Assembly: GCA_018398805.1 (NCBI GenBank)
Contig: JAGFBZ010001584.1
Location: 496,001 to 560,000, forward strand
DNA from: Hirundichthys speculiger
Lineage: Eukaryota; Chordata; Actinopteri; Beloniformes; Exocoetidae
Direction: 5' to 3'
Length of the DNA stretch: 64,000 nucleotides
Part shown: positions 39,901 through 59,984 of the stretch, one piece after another
Numbering within the stretch: position 1 is the first letter of the stretch
Layout: every line of letters begins with the position of its first letter
The notes under the pieces: generated by a model
Databases searched by the model: none
What the model saw: the letters and a program-made list of their open reading frames with translations, nothing else
What the model was told of the DNA's origin: nothing
Made by a program: the position numbers and the translations under genes

Positions 39901-42900
39901 TGTTTGGAGAAGCATCACAGGTTTATTACAGATCATTAACAGCGTTTGATCTAGAACGAGTAATCATTTATTCATTTTGCTCTTTTTGATGACATGTGTT
40001 GTTGCCAGATTGAGAGTTTAAATTTCAGAGCTCTGCACTGAATGCATCAAACTAAAAAAAAAAAAGAAAGGAAAAGAGACACAAAAAAAAGGGCGTAGCA
40101 AACGTATAGTGAGTGCTTAGATGGTGAGCAGTAGTGGTGAACAAGCGGAGCAGGAGGAACGTTGAAAAGCCTCCAGCGTCTCTCAGGTCCCAGTATGGGA
40201 GCAATCTGACTTCCCTGTCGAAACCAGCGCAGCTACGATTCTGAGGAGGTGTACACCAGTATACGGCAGAGGTTACTTCATCCACTGATAATGTTGCTTC
40301 AATGCAGAAGCATGAAGTTACCTTATGGGTGATTTGTTGAAGAAAAAAAAAAAAGCACAAATCACTTTATATGTGTCTAGGTGGTGGACAAAATATTTTA
40401 AATGCCATATGAACATGGTTATACATGGCGACACATATGAAACGTCACCATCCCGCTGAAACTTGCTTAAATGTACTAAAGGTATGACTTTATTTAGATA
40501 TATACATTTGTTTTAATTTAGGAAAGCCTTACATTTTATTAAGTATACCTACTGGAAGGCACACTTTTGTTTTGTTTTATTGCACTTTTTCTGAATGAGT
40601 AGTGCTTCAAATGATTTTACTTATAACTGGAAAATGGGAAGCAAGATAATACTTGCCTCCCCTTTTCTTTCCCCCTAAACTTTACTGATCTGAAATAGGA
40701 TCTGATCCGTGATTCAAAAACCATGATATGATCCAAACTGTGAGGTGATCCGTTACAGCTCTAATAAATGGGAGGAATAACATTTTCATTGTTTAAGATC
40801 GCTCTTTAAGAAGGTTTTGAGGTCCTTTCTTAATGTGATCTTAAACTAAATAAACAACAAAATAAATAAATAATAATCCTACCAGTGAGTAGAATTAGAA
40901 GAAACCAATGCAAATCTCGACTCGTCTGAGAACCCACCTGGCCAAAACTCTCAGTGATCGAGTTTCTGAGGGACCGACGGCGAGCCACGATGACGGAGAG
41001 TTTGTGGTCCGACTGTCCAGCAGACCGCTCTCCCTGACCGAAACGTCCCTGAAGCCAGCCGCCCTGAGGGTCCGTTTGATTCCGGTGAACCGGCACAGAC
41101 ACGGGGATCACCAGGGGCACCATGGTGGCCTGTCTGCCGGGGGCACCGTCCTCCTGCTGAGGCAACAGAAACAAAAAAGTTAAAAAAATAAAGAAATCAA
41201 ACAGAAATGAGAAGAGATTGAAAAAAGAAAATCGCAGGGAGCTCGGCGAAGTGAAGGGGAAAATAGAAAAAAGGGAGAGAGAAACAAAAAGAGGAAGATG
41301 ACAACAGCACACATCATCAGAACACAAGAGCGTTTTAAACTTGGTCTGTTTTCAAATCAGCTACATCAGTGTGATTAAAAGGATTATTCCATTATTTCTC
41401 TGCAGGTTTACATTTTAATTTAACAGACTTATTTATTTAACTTTACAAGTGTGCCACAGCCGTAATAGTTACTATTAATTAGAAGACATTTTAAAGTCTA
41501 TAACTCTGATGTTGCATCTGACATGAATCAAACTCATATTTCTGCAGTCTTTCACTGACGATCAGCCTGGAGTTAAGAGGTCAGCAATCATAAATCCTAC
41601 AAGTGGAAGTGAAAATGATACCAGTATTTTAGTAAAAAAAAAAAAAAAACTTAAGTTTAAGAAGATAACACCTGAGCTGCCTGCTAACCACAAAACAACA
41701 GTTCCATGTTGTGAATAGCTGCATTAAACCTGTTTGGGGAGAACAGAGGTGCAGGTTGACAGTTCGGCCGCTCCTTAGCTCCACTCAATGATTGGGAAAA
41801 GGCCTGAGGAATGTGGAGGTGTGCAGACATGCAGCCGCTCCAACTGTACATTCAGCATGCATGCTCTGCAATAAAACCCCCCCACAAGCCTCTTAACCCC
41901 TTCTGGGCAGAGAACTACATGTCCCTGCGCTTACTATCCATTTAACGAAGCTGCTAAAGAAGAAAAGAAAAAAATAAAATAAAGAAGAATGTATGAGTGG
42001 GTGTGCCACCTACTATGTAAACACTCTAAATCCAGAATAACGAGGGTATCATCTTTCTCACAGTGATACAACCCCAAACGTATATTAAATCACTAAAGAG
42101 GAAATCTTGAATTGAAGCTTATTTTGCAGATTGCAGTAAAATGTGGTGCAATCTTATGTGCTGTATAGCGGGACTGTGCAGGCTTGTAAAACACCCTGAA
42201 ATAGCTGAGCCTCGACAACTGCAGGAGTCGAATAAACAGACGGAAGAAAGGGATTTTGTAAGGATTTTGGGGAAGTTCAGCATAGAAACAGAACTCTTCC
42301 TCTTTGTACAGCTGCTTGTCAGCTTCGCTAGATGAGAAAAACTTGCTTTCACTTGCATAAATTAACTACCTTTGATGTTCTCTCCTGATTATATACAGCC
42401 TGAAGCGAGTGTTTAAAATGCTGTCTCATTGTACTTGTGCTGTAAATTAATAATAAATGTGGTACGGCAGCAGTGTAGCGTGTGTTTTGCTTTTTAACCT
42501 TGACAGTTTTAGCAGGTAGAGACTCCATCTCTGATGCCTTCTGGGCCAGAGTCTCCAAGTTGATCTCCTTGGACGCTCTCCTTCTCCTGCGGCTGATCTG
42601 GATGACCCCTCCTGTGGCTGCTTGGCCTTCCCCTCCCCTCACGACTGTCACACCTGCAACTCCATTCTGTGAAGGTGGGGGCTCTTTGGAGGCTTGAGGC
42701 CAGATGTTTGTCGAAGGGGGACCCAGTGGGGACTGCCCCTCTCTCGAAAGACGACGCGAGCGACGAGGAGCTGCTGGTGCTTCGCCTGCAGGCTCTGCAG
42801 TATCTGTGGCGACCTTGTCGGGGCATGGATCAGGTGCATCTGATCCATCGCAGGCCTGAGATTCAGGTTGCAGCCCTGGCTGCCCGTCTTCCTTCTTAGG

Positions 42901-43984
42901 TCCGGTGTCAGGCGGGTGAGTCTCTGGAGCCTGATAAACTCCAAAGTTTTGGGTCTGCTGTTGTCTTGGTTGCACTTGTGGCTGTGTTGTTTCCTGCTGT
43001 GACACGTTTTGTTGTTGCTGTTGCACATTTTGTTGTTGCTGTTGCATTTGCTGCATCTGTTGCCCCTGCAACTGTTGCTGGTGATAGTGTTGCTGCATTT
43101 GCTGCAGCTGCTGCTGTTGGATTTGATGCTGCTGTTGGATTTGGTGTTGCTGTTGCTGCAAATGTTGTTGTTGTTGTTGCTGCTGCTGCTGCTGCTGCAG
43201 CTGAAGATGATGCTGCTGATGCAGTTGTTGCTGTTGATGGTGATGGTGCATTTGTTGCTGTTGCTGCATCTGGTGCAGAATCTGCTGCTGACTTTTGGGC
43301 TGATCGCCATACACCAGGTTCGGCATTGCCTTGTTTCCTGGAAAAACGGGGTAATAACCAGATGAGAACTGCTGCTTGCTCTGCCTAAATGACGGCTGGA
43401 AGGACTGCAGCATGGATCCCTGCAAGGTGTGAGGCTGCCCGTGCGCCTGGCCCTGGAGCTCCACGCTTTTGTGACCGTGCTGAAAAGCTTGTAGTTGCGC
43501 CTGATGCATGGCAGCAGCAGCAGTGTGTTGCTCCCACTCAAGACCCCTCCCTTGAGTTTGAGCCGGGGTGGCATCTCTGTAAACTTCCACTGGTGCTTGC
43601 ATCTGGTTTTCTCCTCCCATCTGCATAGCCACACCTTCATGAGCACCTTTGTGGAAGGCCATCTGACCCCTGATGTTTACGCCACTCATGTAGGGGCCGA
43701 AGTTCTGTCCCCAGCCAGACACAGGAGCTTCCTGGGACCAGCTAGGCGTCTGCATGGAGTCCTGCATCCATTTTACCGGAGCGCCCTGCTGATAGGGAGG
43801 TAGACTTTGGGAGACCCTTCTCTGAGTTATAAACTCCAGAGCTGCTGGCAGAGTCAGTGTGGCTCGGCTTTAAAGCCGGAGGTCCCATACCATAATAAAC
43901 CTCCCCTGAATGTGGCACGGCCTCTTTCATGGCTGCAGTCCGATGCTTGCTCTTGTCAGCATTAACTTGAGAAGGAAGACTCAT
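30985..43984 (-). CDS. mideas: Mideas (ELMSAN1), ELM2-SANT-C2H2 histone-deacetylase-complex subunit, 12 coding exons
   Basis: Nuclear corepressor scaffold; in the MIDEAS/TRERF1/ZNF541 family the ELM2-SANT region recruits HDAC1/2 (family knowledge). Coding exons in transcript order: 43,984-42,499; 41,156-40,938; 38,460-38,118; 38,005-37,939; 37,850-37,708; 37,627-37,524; 37,360-37,285; 37,153-37,065; 36,553-36,410; 36,093-35,989; 33,549-33,383; 31,294-30,985. All junctions are GT-AG with matching phases. About 1,083 residues result if one frame break near 43,800 is bridged. Seen: a Q-rich block (about 235-330), RRRRRASKE near 470, PLVIPVSVPV near 510, a conserved RSPVRLPDHP region, ELM2 from RINFGPQYQAEIP (about 704-800), SANT (WTAEEKCYFNKGI to QCVEFYYTYKKQVKIGRN), a C2H2 finger (C976, C979, H992, H996), an Ala-rich stretch and an acidic end DDDEDEDWH. 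Start ATG at 43,984 (MSLPSQVNADK) is chosen because the frame upstream opens only with GTG. The finger and C-terminus fit MIDEAS better than TRERF1. Confidence 0.93.
31080..31175 (-). repeat. GCN trinucleotide tract encoding an Ala-rich run in Mideas
   Basis: In the last mideas exon, imperfect GCN codons encode several runs of four to five alanines separated by Thr. This is a repeat-prone coding tract; human MIDEAS also has an alanine run after its finger. Confidence 0.85.
32825..32935 (-). repeat. RTE-type LINE 3'-tail fragment in mideas intron
   Basis: The blocks ctggagcctgtcccagctg and cacagccctgcacagggc match, in reverse, the tail region at 63,720-63,850. No coding sequence remains. Confidence 0.5.
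33690..35975 (-). mobile_element. 5'-truncated L2-like non-LTR retrotransposon in mideas intron
   Basis: Minus strand, same orientation as mideas. The frame begins inside the endonuclease domain (LPPLGRSDHNLVLL). It continues through LNQNKAAGPDGVCP, VPKKPQPAEPNDYRPVALTS, VMFFDFSSAFNTIQ, APQGTVLSPFLF, the catalytic-site variant YSDD, and VEEYKYLGVQLDN. A TGA at 34,240-34,242 interrupts it. The same frame then resumes through WGSSIRTRDLKRINKLIRKA to a stop at 33,808. A T-rich run and tttatttatcccataaaggg close the 3' end near 33,690. The 5' end abuts the donor of mideas exon 35,989-36,093. L2/Maui-like by motif; clade not tested. Confidence 0.85.
38588..39850 (+). mobile_element. Tc1/mariner-like transposon fossil in mideas intron, interrupted
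   Basis: The left end cactgatcagccacaattt and the internal blocks gacagaaaggtgtctgaaca and cagaactggaccatggagca are landmarks of a common fish Tc1-like family. They are colinear but separated by an unrelated hAT-type segment at about 39,245-39,656. The right terminus is missing and frames are broken. Confidence 0.65.
39245..39656 (+). mobile_element. hAT element fragment nested in the Tc1 fossil
   Basis: The right end, gcgggccacatttggcccgc then gggccttgtgtttgacacatgtg, is the classic terminus of a widespread vertebrate hAT family. The matching left terminus is absent, so the left boundary is set only by where the Tc1 similarity stops. Confidence 0.55.
43005..43280 (-). repeat. CAG/CAA-rich tract encoding the Mideas glutamine-rich region
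   Basis: Mixed CAG and CAA codons with interspersed CAC and ATG encode long Q runs broken by H, L and M. Codon mixing argues for a selected protein tract, not a pure expanding microsatellite. The same DNA gives spurious Leu- or Ala/Val-rich frames on the plus strand. Confidence 0.9.
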
Positions 43985-44210
43985 AGTACTATTAAATGAT
44001 AGTCTGGATCTCTGAGCGTGCAAATCTTCGTTAGTGCCTCTGTAGTGTGTGTTCACTCCCTGTGCTCAAGAAACTCTTGACCCGTGTTTACAAAAGGTAT
44101 CTGGGAGGAAATATAAATCCCAAAAGGAAAGTGCAGGGTGGGGAACTTGCAGCCCTCCTTCAACAATCAAATCTAAGGTCCATTCTTGTCATCCTGTCAG
44201 GGAGCCAGAC
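43985..44210 (-). other. mideas 5' UTR portion of the first coding exon
   Basis: Just upstream (minus strand) is a long CT tract ending tctctcataag, a strong acceptor with its AG at 44,212-44,211, so the exon likely starts at 44,210. The segment has no in-frame ATG before 43,984; an in-frame GTG lies at 44,056. Confidence 0.6.
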
Positions 44211-44633
44211 CTTATGAGAGAGAAAGAGAGAGAGAGAAGTCAGACAGCATTTTCAAAGTGTTGACACGACTTGCAGTCGCCAGCAGCAAAGAGGAAACTG
44301 AGGCCTAGACTAGCAAAAAAGCCCCGTCTGGAAAGTGAAATTATGCACGGACAGATAAAAGCTGTGTTTCTAAATATACATTTTAGGTGCATGCAAAGGG
44401 GACATTACGAGCTGAAGTTTAGAGGCGGCAGGAACAGTAACAAGGAGGCGCCCTCAGTTGAGCTGCCATTTGGTACAACGAGAAATACAGGAAACGAAGG
44501 GGCTCGTGCGATCACCCGAGCGCTAGCCAGTGGAGTTGTGTTAAACGTACGCTATAAGGAAGCGTCCGAGAGGCTGAGGACTGTGAGAAAACACGGCGGA
44601 TTAGTGAGAAATAATTAAGCACAGTGAATATAC

Positions 44634-44900
44634 CTTATCAGTGGTGCACAGACTTCTCCATGAGCAGCTCCATGGAGTCACTTTGGTTTCGATCAAAGTC
44701 GACTGCATGCAGCTCCATGAGCGGATTGTGCGCAGCAAATGTCATCACTGACAACTTTCCATCGAGTTTCGCTGCAAACAATATGGCGAACAGGCGACTT
44801 ATCAGTCCCACGAAAAGAAGCCACGAAGTCTGGACAGGAAAGGAAGGCTTCTTAACGCCGTAGTTACAGTGTTGCACACTCTATCCGTAAAATCGTGCAC
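44634..44900 (-). other. Probable non-coding first exon of mideas
   Basis: On the minus strand the sequence ends actgataag|gtatat, a usable donor at 44,633. It pairs with the acceptor before 44,210. It contains cgccatattgt (a YY1-type ATGGCG motif on the other strand). A minus-strand frame of 79 codons here lacks recognisable homology. The transcription start is not determined. Confidence 0.45.
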
Positions 44901-45280
44901 TTCCAGGAAAACATGTCCACAACTTTTCCCCCCCACGCCTCAACGAGTAAACCACACATGAGACGGTGAAAGTGTGAAAACGGTGCCGTGCAGCGGCCCG
45001 TCCTGGTATTTTCTCAGATTTGAATCTTGCTGCTGTGGAGCTCCGCGTGCTTCAAAACCGCTGCTCGGGTTTGTCCGGAGTGTGTGACAATCAGCGAAAC
45101 TGCGCAAATACGCAGAAAATTTTGCGGCCACAAACGCATCGCCTCACCCCAAAACAGCTGAACTCACATCCTGTTGTCCAATCCGATTGTCTGACCACGC
45201 CCATCGCTGTATCCGTGTGCGTTTGTTTTACTGTTTCTGATGCCCCGGATGCGGAGATTCGCTACACGGGCACAAGTTGT
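44900..45280. promoter_or_regulatory. CpG-rich putative mideas promoter
   Basis: Locally high GC and CpG content against AT-rich flanks, a tccaatccgattg CCAAT-type element near 45,178 and a ccacgccc GC/KLF-type box near 45,195. Position upstream of the inferred first exon supports promoter function. Activity is inferred. Confidence 0.45.
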
Positions 45281-45516
45281 CGTGGCAGAAAGCGTTGATG
45301 TTGATGATGAGTTCAAATCTAGTTACTTCAGCAACTTCATTTATAAAAGACATTTAAGATATGTTAATAACTACATTATTATATCTAACGCGGTATGAGT
45401 TAAGAAGTTATTTTCCTTTTCTTTTTTCTTTTTCTTTAACTGATTCAAGCCTTCTGTCATATTTTAGCAACATTTTTATCCACTTAAAAGAACATAGACA
45501 CAAAGACCCATTCAGC

Positions 45517-45649
<133 letters not shown>

Positions 45650-45689
45650 CCCCATATAGGGTAAAATTGGGCTGCAGAGCCACTGCACA

Positions 45690-45875
45690 TAGATCAGTGG
45701 TTTAAGCAGGCTGTCCAAATTCGGAGGCTACAGTCTTCCTGCAATGGTTGCAGGTTCAACTCCTTGTCTGCAACCCTTTGCAGCGTGTCTTCCCCTCTCT
45801 CTTCTCCCTGCCCTGCTTTTCTGTCCCCTCTGTGCTGTATATAAAGGCCACTAGTGACAAAAAAAGAGCTGCAAA
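45690..45875 (+). repeat. tRNA-derived SINE
   Basis: An A-box-like tggtttaagcaggc is followed by a perfect B-box ggttcaactcc. A pyrimidine-rich body and tgtatataaaggccactag come next. It is the same general family as the copy at 7,531-7,680. Pol III box order and spacing fit a tRNA-derived SINE. Confidence 0.65.
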
Positions 45876-46725
45876 TATAGGTCTGAGTGGGAACTACATG
45901 ATTTTAGGAGAGACAGGACCCAGCCGGTTTAATTTGCTAAAATATGTTACTAAATCTATATCGAGCCCACACAGTTCATGCCTTCTTTAGCTCATACCCA
46001 TTTAGCCTTGGTGATATCATATGACCAAGTAACTGTTGTTTGTTCTACACAGGCACCCCATTCAATACTCTTAATGCTGAAAATATGGGACCCATGCCAT
46101 TTACTCATTTTAAGCCCAAGCACACTCTGTATGCAAATGCTCACTTTTAACCCAGATGGGGTTTACAACTGTAAAAGTCCAGGACTCTTGTTTATTATTT
46201 TAATAGTGTACATAATCCTTATACTGAATCTGTTACTCTATCACAGATTTTATATTCTATGAAAATCAATTCAGTTCAGTTTCTATAATCTGATTTTATT
46301 TGAAATGGAAATCTCGTTTATTTATTTATTTATTTATGAGAATCAGTTAACCTATAAAAAGTTTGGATGCTGTTGTAAAATATGAATGAAAATATGATTT
46401 TAATAATTAATCTTAATTATGAACTCAGTGCCTGAAACATTTTTACAAAAAGTTCTGGGGGGCAGCAGAAAAAAAAAAACTTGGCTGTAAATAGAGCATC
46501 CAAGACAAGAGAGGCTGAATCTTTCGGGTGTAAAGATGCAGAAGGGATGGGAAAGACGCTTTTCTCCAAAACTGCATAGAATTTGGGAGGTTTGTCATTT
46601 CCGGGATATCAAATCAAACAGGTTCAGAGTATGTGTATATAAGAAGAAACCAAATTCAAACTACCTGTGATCTTGCCCAAAATAAACCAGATTCATGGAG
46701 GAGGAAATCAAAGCATTGCCTAAGG
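45876..46725. other. Intergenic DNA between mideas and ttbk2, nothing recognised
   Basis: AT-rich; includes a short tttatttatttattt stretch near 46,318. No gene or named repeat. Confidence 0.4.
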
Positions 46726-46727
46726 AA

Positions 46728-46789
46728 CATTCATTCATTCATTCATTCATTCATTCATTCATTCATTCATTCATTCATTCATTCATTCA
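46728..46789. repeat. (CATT)15 microsatellite
   Basis: About 15 perfect tandem copies of cattcatt-type tetranucleotides; encodes an artefactual Ser-Phe-Ile-His repeat in one frame. Confidence 0.97.
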
Positions 46790-46914
46790 ACACTTTTCTA
46801 ACTACAGTCTGGGACTCACAGCTTGTGCCAGTATAGACTCATTGGCCACTTGACTGTGACTGTGGAGGCATCTTGAGTACAGTGAACTCACTGTCATGTT
46901 CAAGAAACCAGTTT

Positions 46915-47660
46915 GAGATTATTTGAGCTTTGTGACATGGTGCATTATCCTGCATTTTATCACCTTAAACATGTATCAAGAGTGAGAGATCTGATGTCCA
47001 GCGTGATTTTAGAGATGCTTATCTATGCCTTCATATCTAGCAGTCTTGACTACTGTAACACTCTTCTGTCTTTTCTTCCCAAAAAGACAATTAGACAGCT
47101 TCAGCTCATTCAGAACGCTGCTGCCAGAGTTCTAACAAGAACCAGGAAAACTGTTCTTCACACTGGCTTTGAGTTACCTACAGAGTAGACTTTGAAGTCT
47201 TAGTTAGTTTACAAATTAACAAATAATATGGAATCAGAATATATTTCTGATCTTGTAGAGAATAAACCAAGTAGAGCTCTTAGATCTTTAGGAGGAAGTC
47301 AGCTGGTAGAACCTTGACTTAAGACCAAACACAGTGAAAATGCTTTGCACTACTATGCTGCATAAAGATGGAATAAACCTCTTGATATTTGATATGCCCC
47401 AACTCTAGCCACATATAGTTAGACTGACAAGCTATTTTCCATTGTCTTTGTTTAGTCTATGCTGCTTCTATTACTTCACTGTTTTAACTTATCTATTCTA
47501 AGCTTTAAATAAATCATTTTTTGTCTAAAACTATTTTAGTGACTCTAGTATGCATTTTGCTTTCATTCTTGTGCTGTTTTTGTTTTCATTTTTTTTTTCT
47601 ATTCTTTTCATCTTAATGCCTCTGTAAAGCACTTTGAGTTACCTTTGAGTATAAAGCAAT
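46915..47660 (+). mobile_element. LINE 3'-terminal fragment (plus strand)
   Basis: Encodes FYHLKHVSRVRDLMS, SSSLDYCNTLLS and QLQLIQNAAARVLTRTRK, the C-terminal part of a fish non-LTR retrotransposon polyprotein. A non-coding tail then ends in ctctgtaaagcactttgagt. It is heavily 5'-truncated and inactive. Confidence 0.7.
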
Positions 47661-48225
47661 GATTTTATCTTGAATATGAACAAAACAAAGGAGATGATTG
47701 TGGATTTTAAGGAGAGCAGTACTTCCATCATGGGAGAAGTGGAGATGGTGGGGGAGTGTAAATACCTTTCACCCGGTCAACATACAGACTGGAGATGCAA
47801 CACTGATGCTGTCTACAAGCAATGGCAGGGTGGACTTTACTTCCTGGGGAGCTTAGGTCCTTCGGTGATTGCAGCAAGATGTTGCACATCTTCTATACGT
47901 CTGTTGTGGAGAGTGTAATCCTTTCTGCAGTCATCTGTTGGGAAAGCAGAATCAAAGCCTGTGACTTAAAAAAAAACTGAACAAACTATTGAAGAAGGCT
48001 GGCTCAGTTTTGAGGACTGTTCTGGAGCCTGTGAATTGACTGTACAAAGGAGGATGCTTCAAACAACAGAAAACCATTATGGACAACCCCGAGCATCCTC
48101 TTCACAACACAGTAATTCAACAACAGTGTCTTCAGTCAGAGGTTTCTTCAGATCTGCTGCAACACAGACCACTACAGGAAATCCTTCTTTCCCACAGCTA
48201 TAACCATCTGTAATAAATCTTTGAA
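47661..48225 (+). mobile_element. L2-like LINE fragment, same family as the mideas-intron copy
   Basis: Plus-strand frames MNKTKEMIVDFKESSTSI and GEVEMVGECKYL match the corresponding region of the element at 33,690-35,975 (SKTKMIVDFRRS; VEVVEEYKYLGVQ). Later frames include LYFLGSLGPS and, in a shifted frame, C-terminal residues. Frameshifts and deletions show it is dead. Confidence 0.65.
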
Positions 48226-48479
48226 GAAACTTAAATAATGACAGCTACTGCAACAATTAATTTAATAGTATTTTTGACCTTGAATTGAATGAAATGTGCT
48301 TTACAAATAACCTTGCCTACTATTCCAATGTTCTGTTTTATTTATCAGCCATCATATTAATATGAGTACGAATGCTGTCTGATAGATGCACCTATTCTTC
48401 TCACCACGACTGCAGTGGTTTGCAGCCTTCACTTCGGTTTGTTTATATGCAGATGACTCCTCGTTGCCAGCGTCCTGTG

Positions 48480-48660
48480 GATGCAGGAGTTTTCGGGCCA
48501 ATCAGAAGGCAGGAGTCTCGTTACGTCATCACCAAGGCTGCGGGAAAGCGCACGGGGCATCGTTCCCTATCCATTAGCAGCTAGTTGGGTACCGGTTGCT
48601 AACGTTAGAGTTTTATTTAAAAATAATTACCTGGGATGACGAATCTGGCTCACATTGAAA
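48480..48660 (+). promoter_or_regulatory. Putative ttbk2 promoter
   Basis: A CCAAT box in gggccaatcag (48,498-48,502) and a CRE-like ttacgtcatc (48,521-48,530) sit within a CpG-richer stretch just before the inferred first exon. Only sequence motifs support it. Confidence 0.45.
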
Positions 48661-48720
48661 GCATGGTGGCCGTTTGGATTTTACACTACAGCTTGTGTCG
48701 CGAGGGTGCAGCGCAGGCTG
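48640..48720 (+). other. Probable ttbk2 5' non-coding exon
   Basis: Ends gcaggctg|gtaagg, a strong donor at 48,721. It would join the acceptor tttgttttccag before 49,159, whose exon carries the start codon. The transcription start is not known; the exon may begin before 48,636, where an ATG opens a short upstream frame. Confidence 0.45.
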
Positions 48721-49212
48721 GTAAGGGCTCCGAGGGATCTGCTTCCTAACAGTTATCCATTTGGAAACATGCTAATCAGCGTCTCAACAGGACCACCGTA
48801 GCCTCATCAGAAACTACCGACATTAACTTCTATACGGTTTATCTTTATCGACTGGTTGATATCCATTTAGGACCCCTGGTTGCCTTTGCGCTATATCAGC
48901 TATGTTGTGTTTTGGCTCTGCCTCAGACGAGCTGAGCGGTGCTAGCTGCTATCATTTCACTATCAGCTAGCGTTTCAGTCTCGGGGACATGATGTGCTGT
49001 TTATAAAGTGCACACTTCTGTCAGAAAGTGGCAAGATACAATTTGTGCTTTGGCACAGATTTTTTTTTTTTTTTTTTTTCGTCTCGTGCAGTTTCAGCAG
49101 CACGAAGTTTCACCAATGCATTCATCGTGAGAAAACTGATGATGTCTTTGTTTTCCAGTGAGGTGTTTGCTAAACTGATGCCAGGTGCAGGCTGCAGCTG
49201 ACAGCACTCAGG

Positions 49213-58486
<9,274 letters not shown>

Positions 58487-59980
58487 CTGTCTTCACATGC
58501 AACTGACTGATCCAGATTGTGCAACTGTGGCGAGAGGCAGCCTCGCTACCTGTCCCTGATAGCATGTGTAAATATAGTATTTACTCAAGGGAATGTTCTG
58601 TAAGTAATGTAAAATGTATGATAAATTTTATTTATTTATTGATTTATTTATTGGGTGTGAAACAATGTGGAGAAAGTCTTGAGATTGCCAACTCTTACCT
58701 CTCATTTCACTCCTCTATTAAATCTCCATATAGGCCTAAATATGAGACCAAAAAGATAATGTTTAATACTTGAGGGATGTGAAAATGAATACTGTAGATA
58801 TGTACCATTAGTAAAATGGTAATCACTCATTATAGAAACAGTATACTCACATTAGGAACACTAATATTAAATAACCCTAAGAGCAGTATACCTAAATCAG
58901 CAATCATGTACTGAGCAGTGGCGTTCAGTCCCATATCAACCCTACTCTTGCAAACCAGCCTATTATATTAGCAATTAACAGTGAACTGCTCATTTTGGCA
59001 TATCAGTGTTAGTAGTGTGCTTTTACTTTGCTATGAAATATGTATCATGCAACAAGCATCAGCCTATTAGAATGTACATGTTAAGTGCACTCACTTCAGT
59101 ATTGTCAATGTGCATGAGTGTCATTACTGATGATTTTTTTTCTTAAACTTTATTTATTCATTTGTACAATCAGCTGAAGGTTCTGTATTTTTATTGAACT
59201 GCTTCTTATCAAAATACATCACAATGTAGACCAGCAAAGCGTTGCATTTTTATTATAATGAAAATGGTCAGAGTATAGAAGTTCTTTGATTAGTGTCTGA
59301 AAACGATGGAGTCAAGTGGTTAAAGGTGATATCAAACTGATACATCAAGATTTCTGCTGCTGCTTCTTCTGCCCTCCAAGATTTCAAAAGTTCAGGACGA
59401 TTGGACCGGAACTGCTGTGACTGACAGAAGATTATTAAAACATAATTGAGTTTTTCTTTTGATCCTGTGGGATGCCTGTTACTGCCCTGGTTAGAGTTAT
59501 CAGTGACATGATATATTGGTGTTAATGCACGGAGCCTGGGTTCATTATATTCAGGCAAGTTACATAAGAGGGCATTTGGTGACTTTTGTTACGGTTGCTT
59601 TCATTTGTATGTTCTCTGATTAAGAGTTTCAAACAAATCAATACTAAGATCAGTCAACTCATGCAGTGACGAATACATCTGATTGATTAACATTATTAAG
59701 ACCAATAGGCTGAGACCTCATCACTCTCCACTTACCTATACTGATATTGGGAGTGATGAGCTCAACCCTGATCCTCAGACTCAACTTATAGGTGAAAGGT
59801 GGGAAAGTGTTTTTTTTTGTTTGTTTGTTTTGTTTTTTAAGCAGCAGCACGCTTGACAATTGTGCATCAGTTGACAAGGCAAATATGGGCACTGTTTTGT
59901 TTCTTTAAATAGACCAAATGGAGATTTAAAAAGTCTGGTGTTCATATCAGGTATTTAGTTGGCATTTAGCAGCTGTTTTG
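58487..59980. other. ttbk2 3' UTR and downstream intergenic DNA
   Basis: ATTAAA hexamers at 58,717-58,722 and 58,866-58,871 are possible polyadenylation signals for ttbk2. Beyond these no gene was recognised; a T-rich run lies at 59,808-59,840. Confidence 0.4.
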
Positions 59981-59984
59981 ACTG

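Noticed and set aside
42349..42498. C-terminal extension of the 472-codon mideas frame
   Set aside because: It runs past a good donor (ctgtcaag|gttaaa) into intron; homology stops exactly at the donor.
43009..43388. Long plus-strand frames rich in Leu or Ala/Val
   Set aside because: They are the antisense readings of the CAG/CAA tract that encodes the Mideas glutamine-rich block; no independent support.
30985..43984. Assignment as TRERF1 instead of MIDEAS
   Set aside because: The finger (CKKCGRVFNKVKSRSAHMKSH pattern) followed by a lysine/alanine-rich tail fits MIDEAS; TRERF1 has a different C-terminal extension.
44638..44877. 79-codon minus-strand frame in the mideas first-exon region
   Set aside because: No recognised homology and it overlaps the inferred non-coding exon; probably chance in a CpG-rich leader.
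46728..46789. Possible CRISPR-like short repeat array
   Set aside because: It is a perfect tetranucleotide microsatellite without spacers, in a vertebrate genome.
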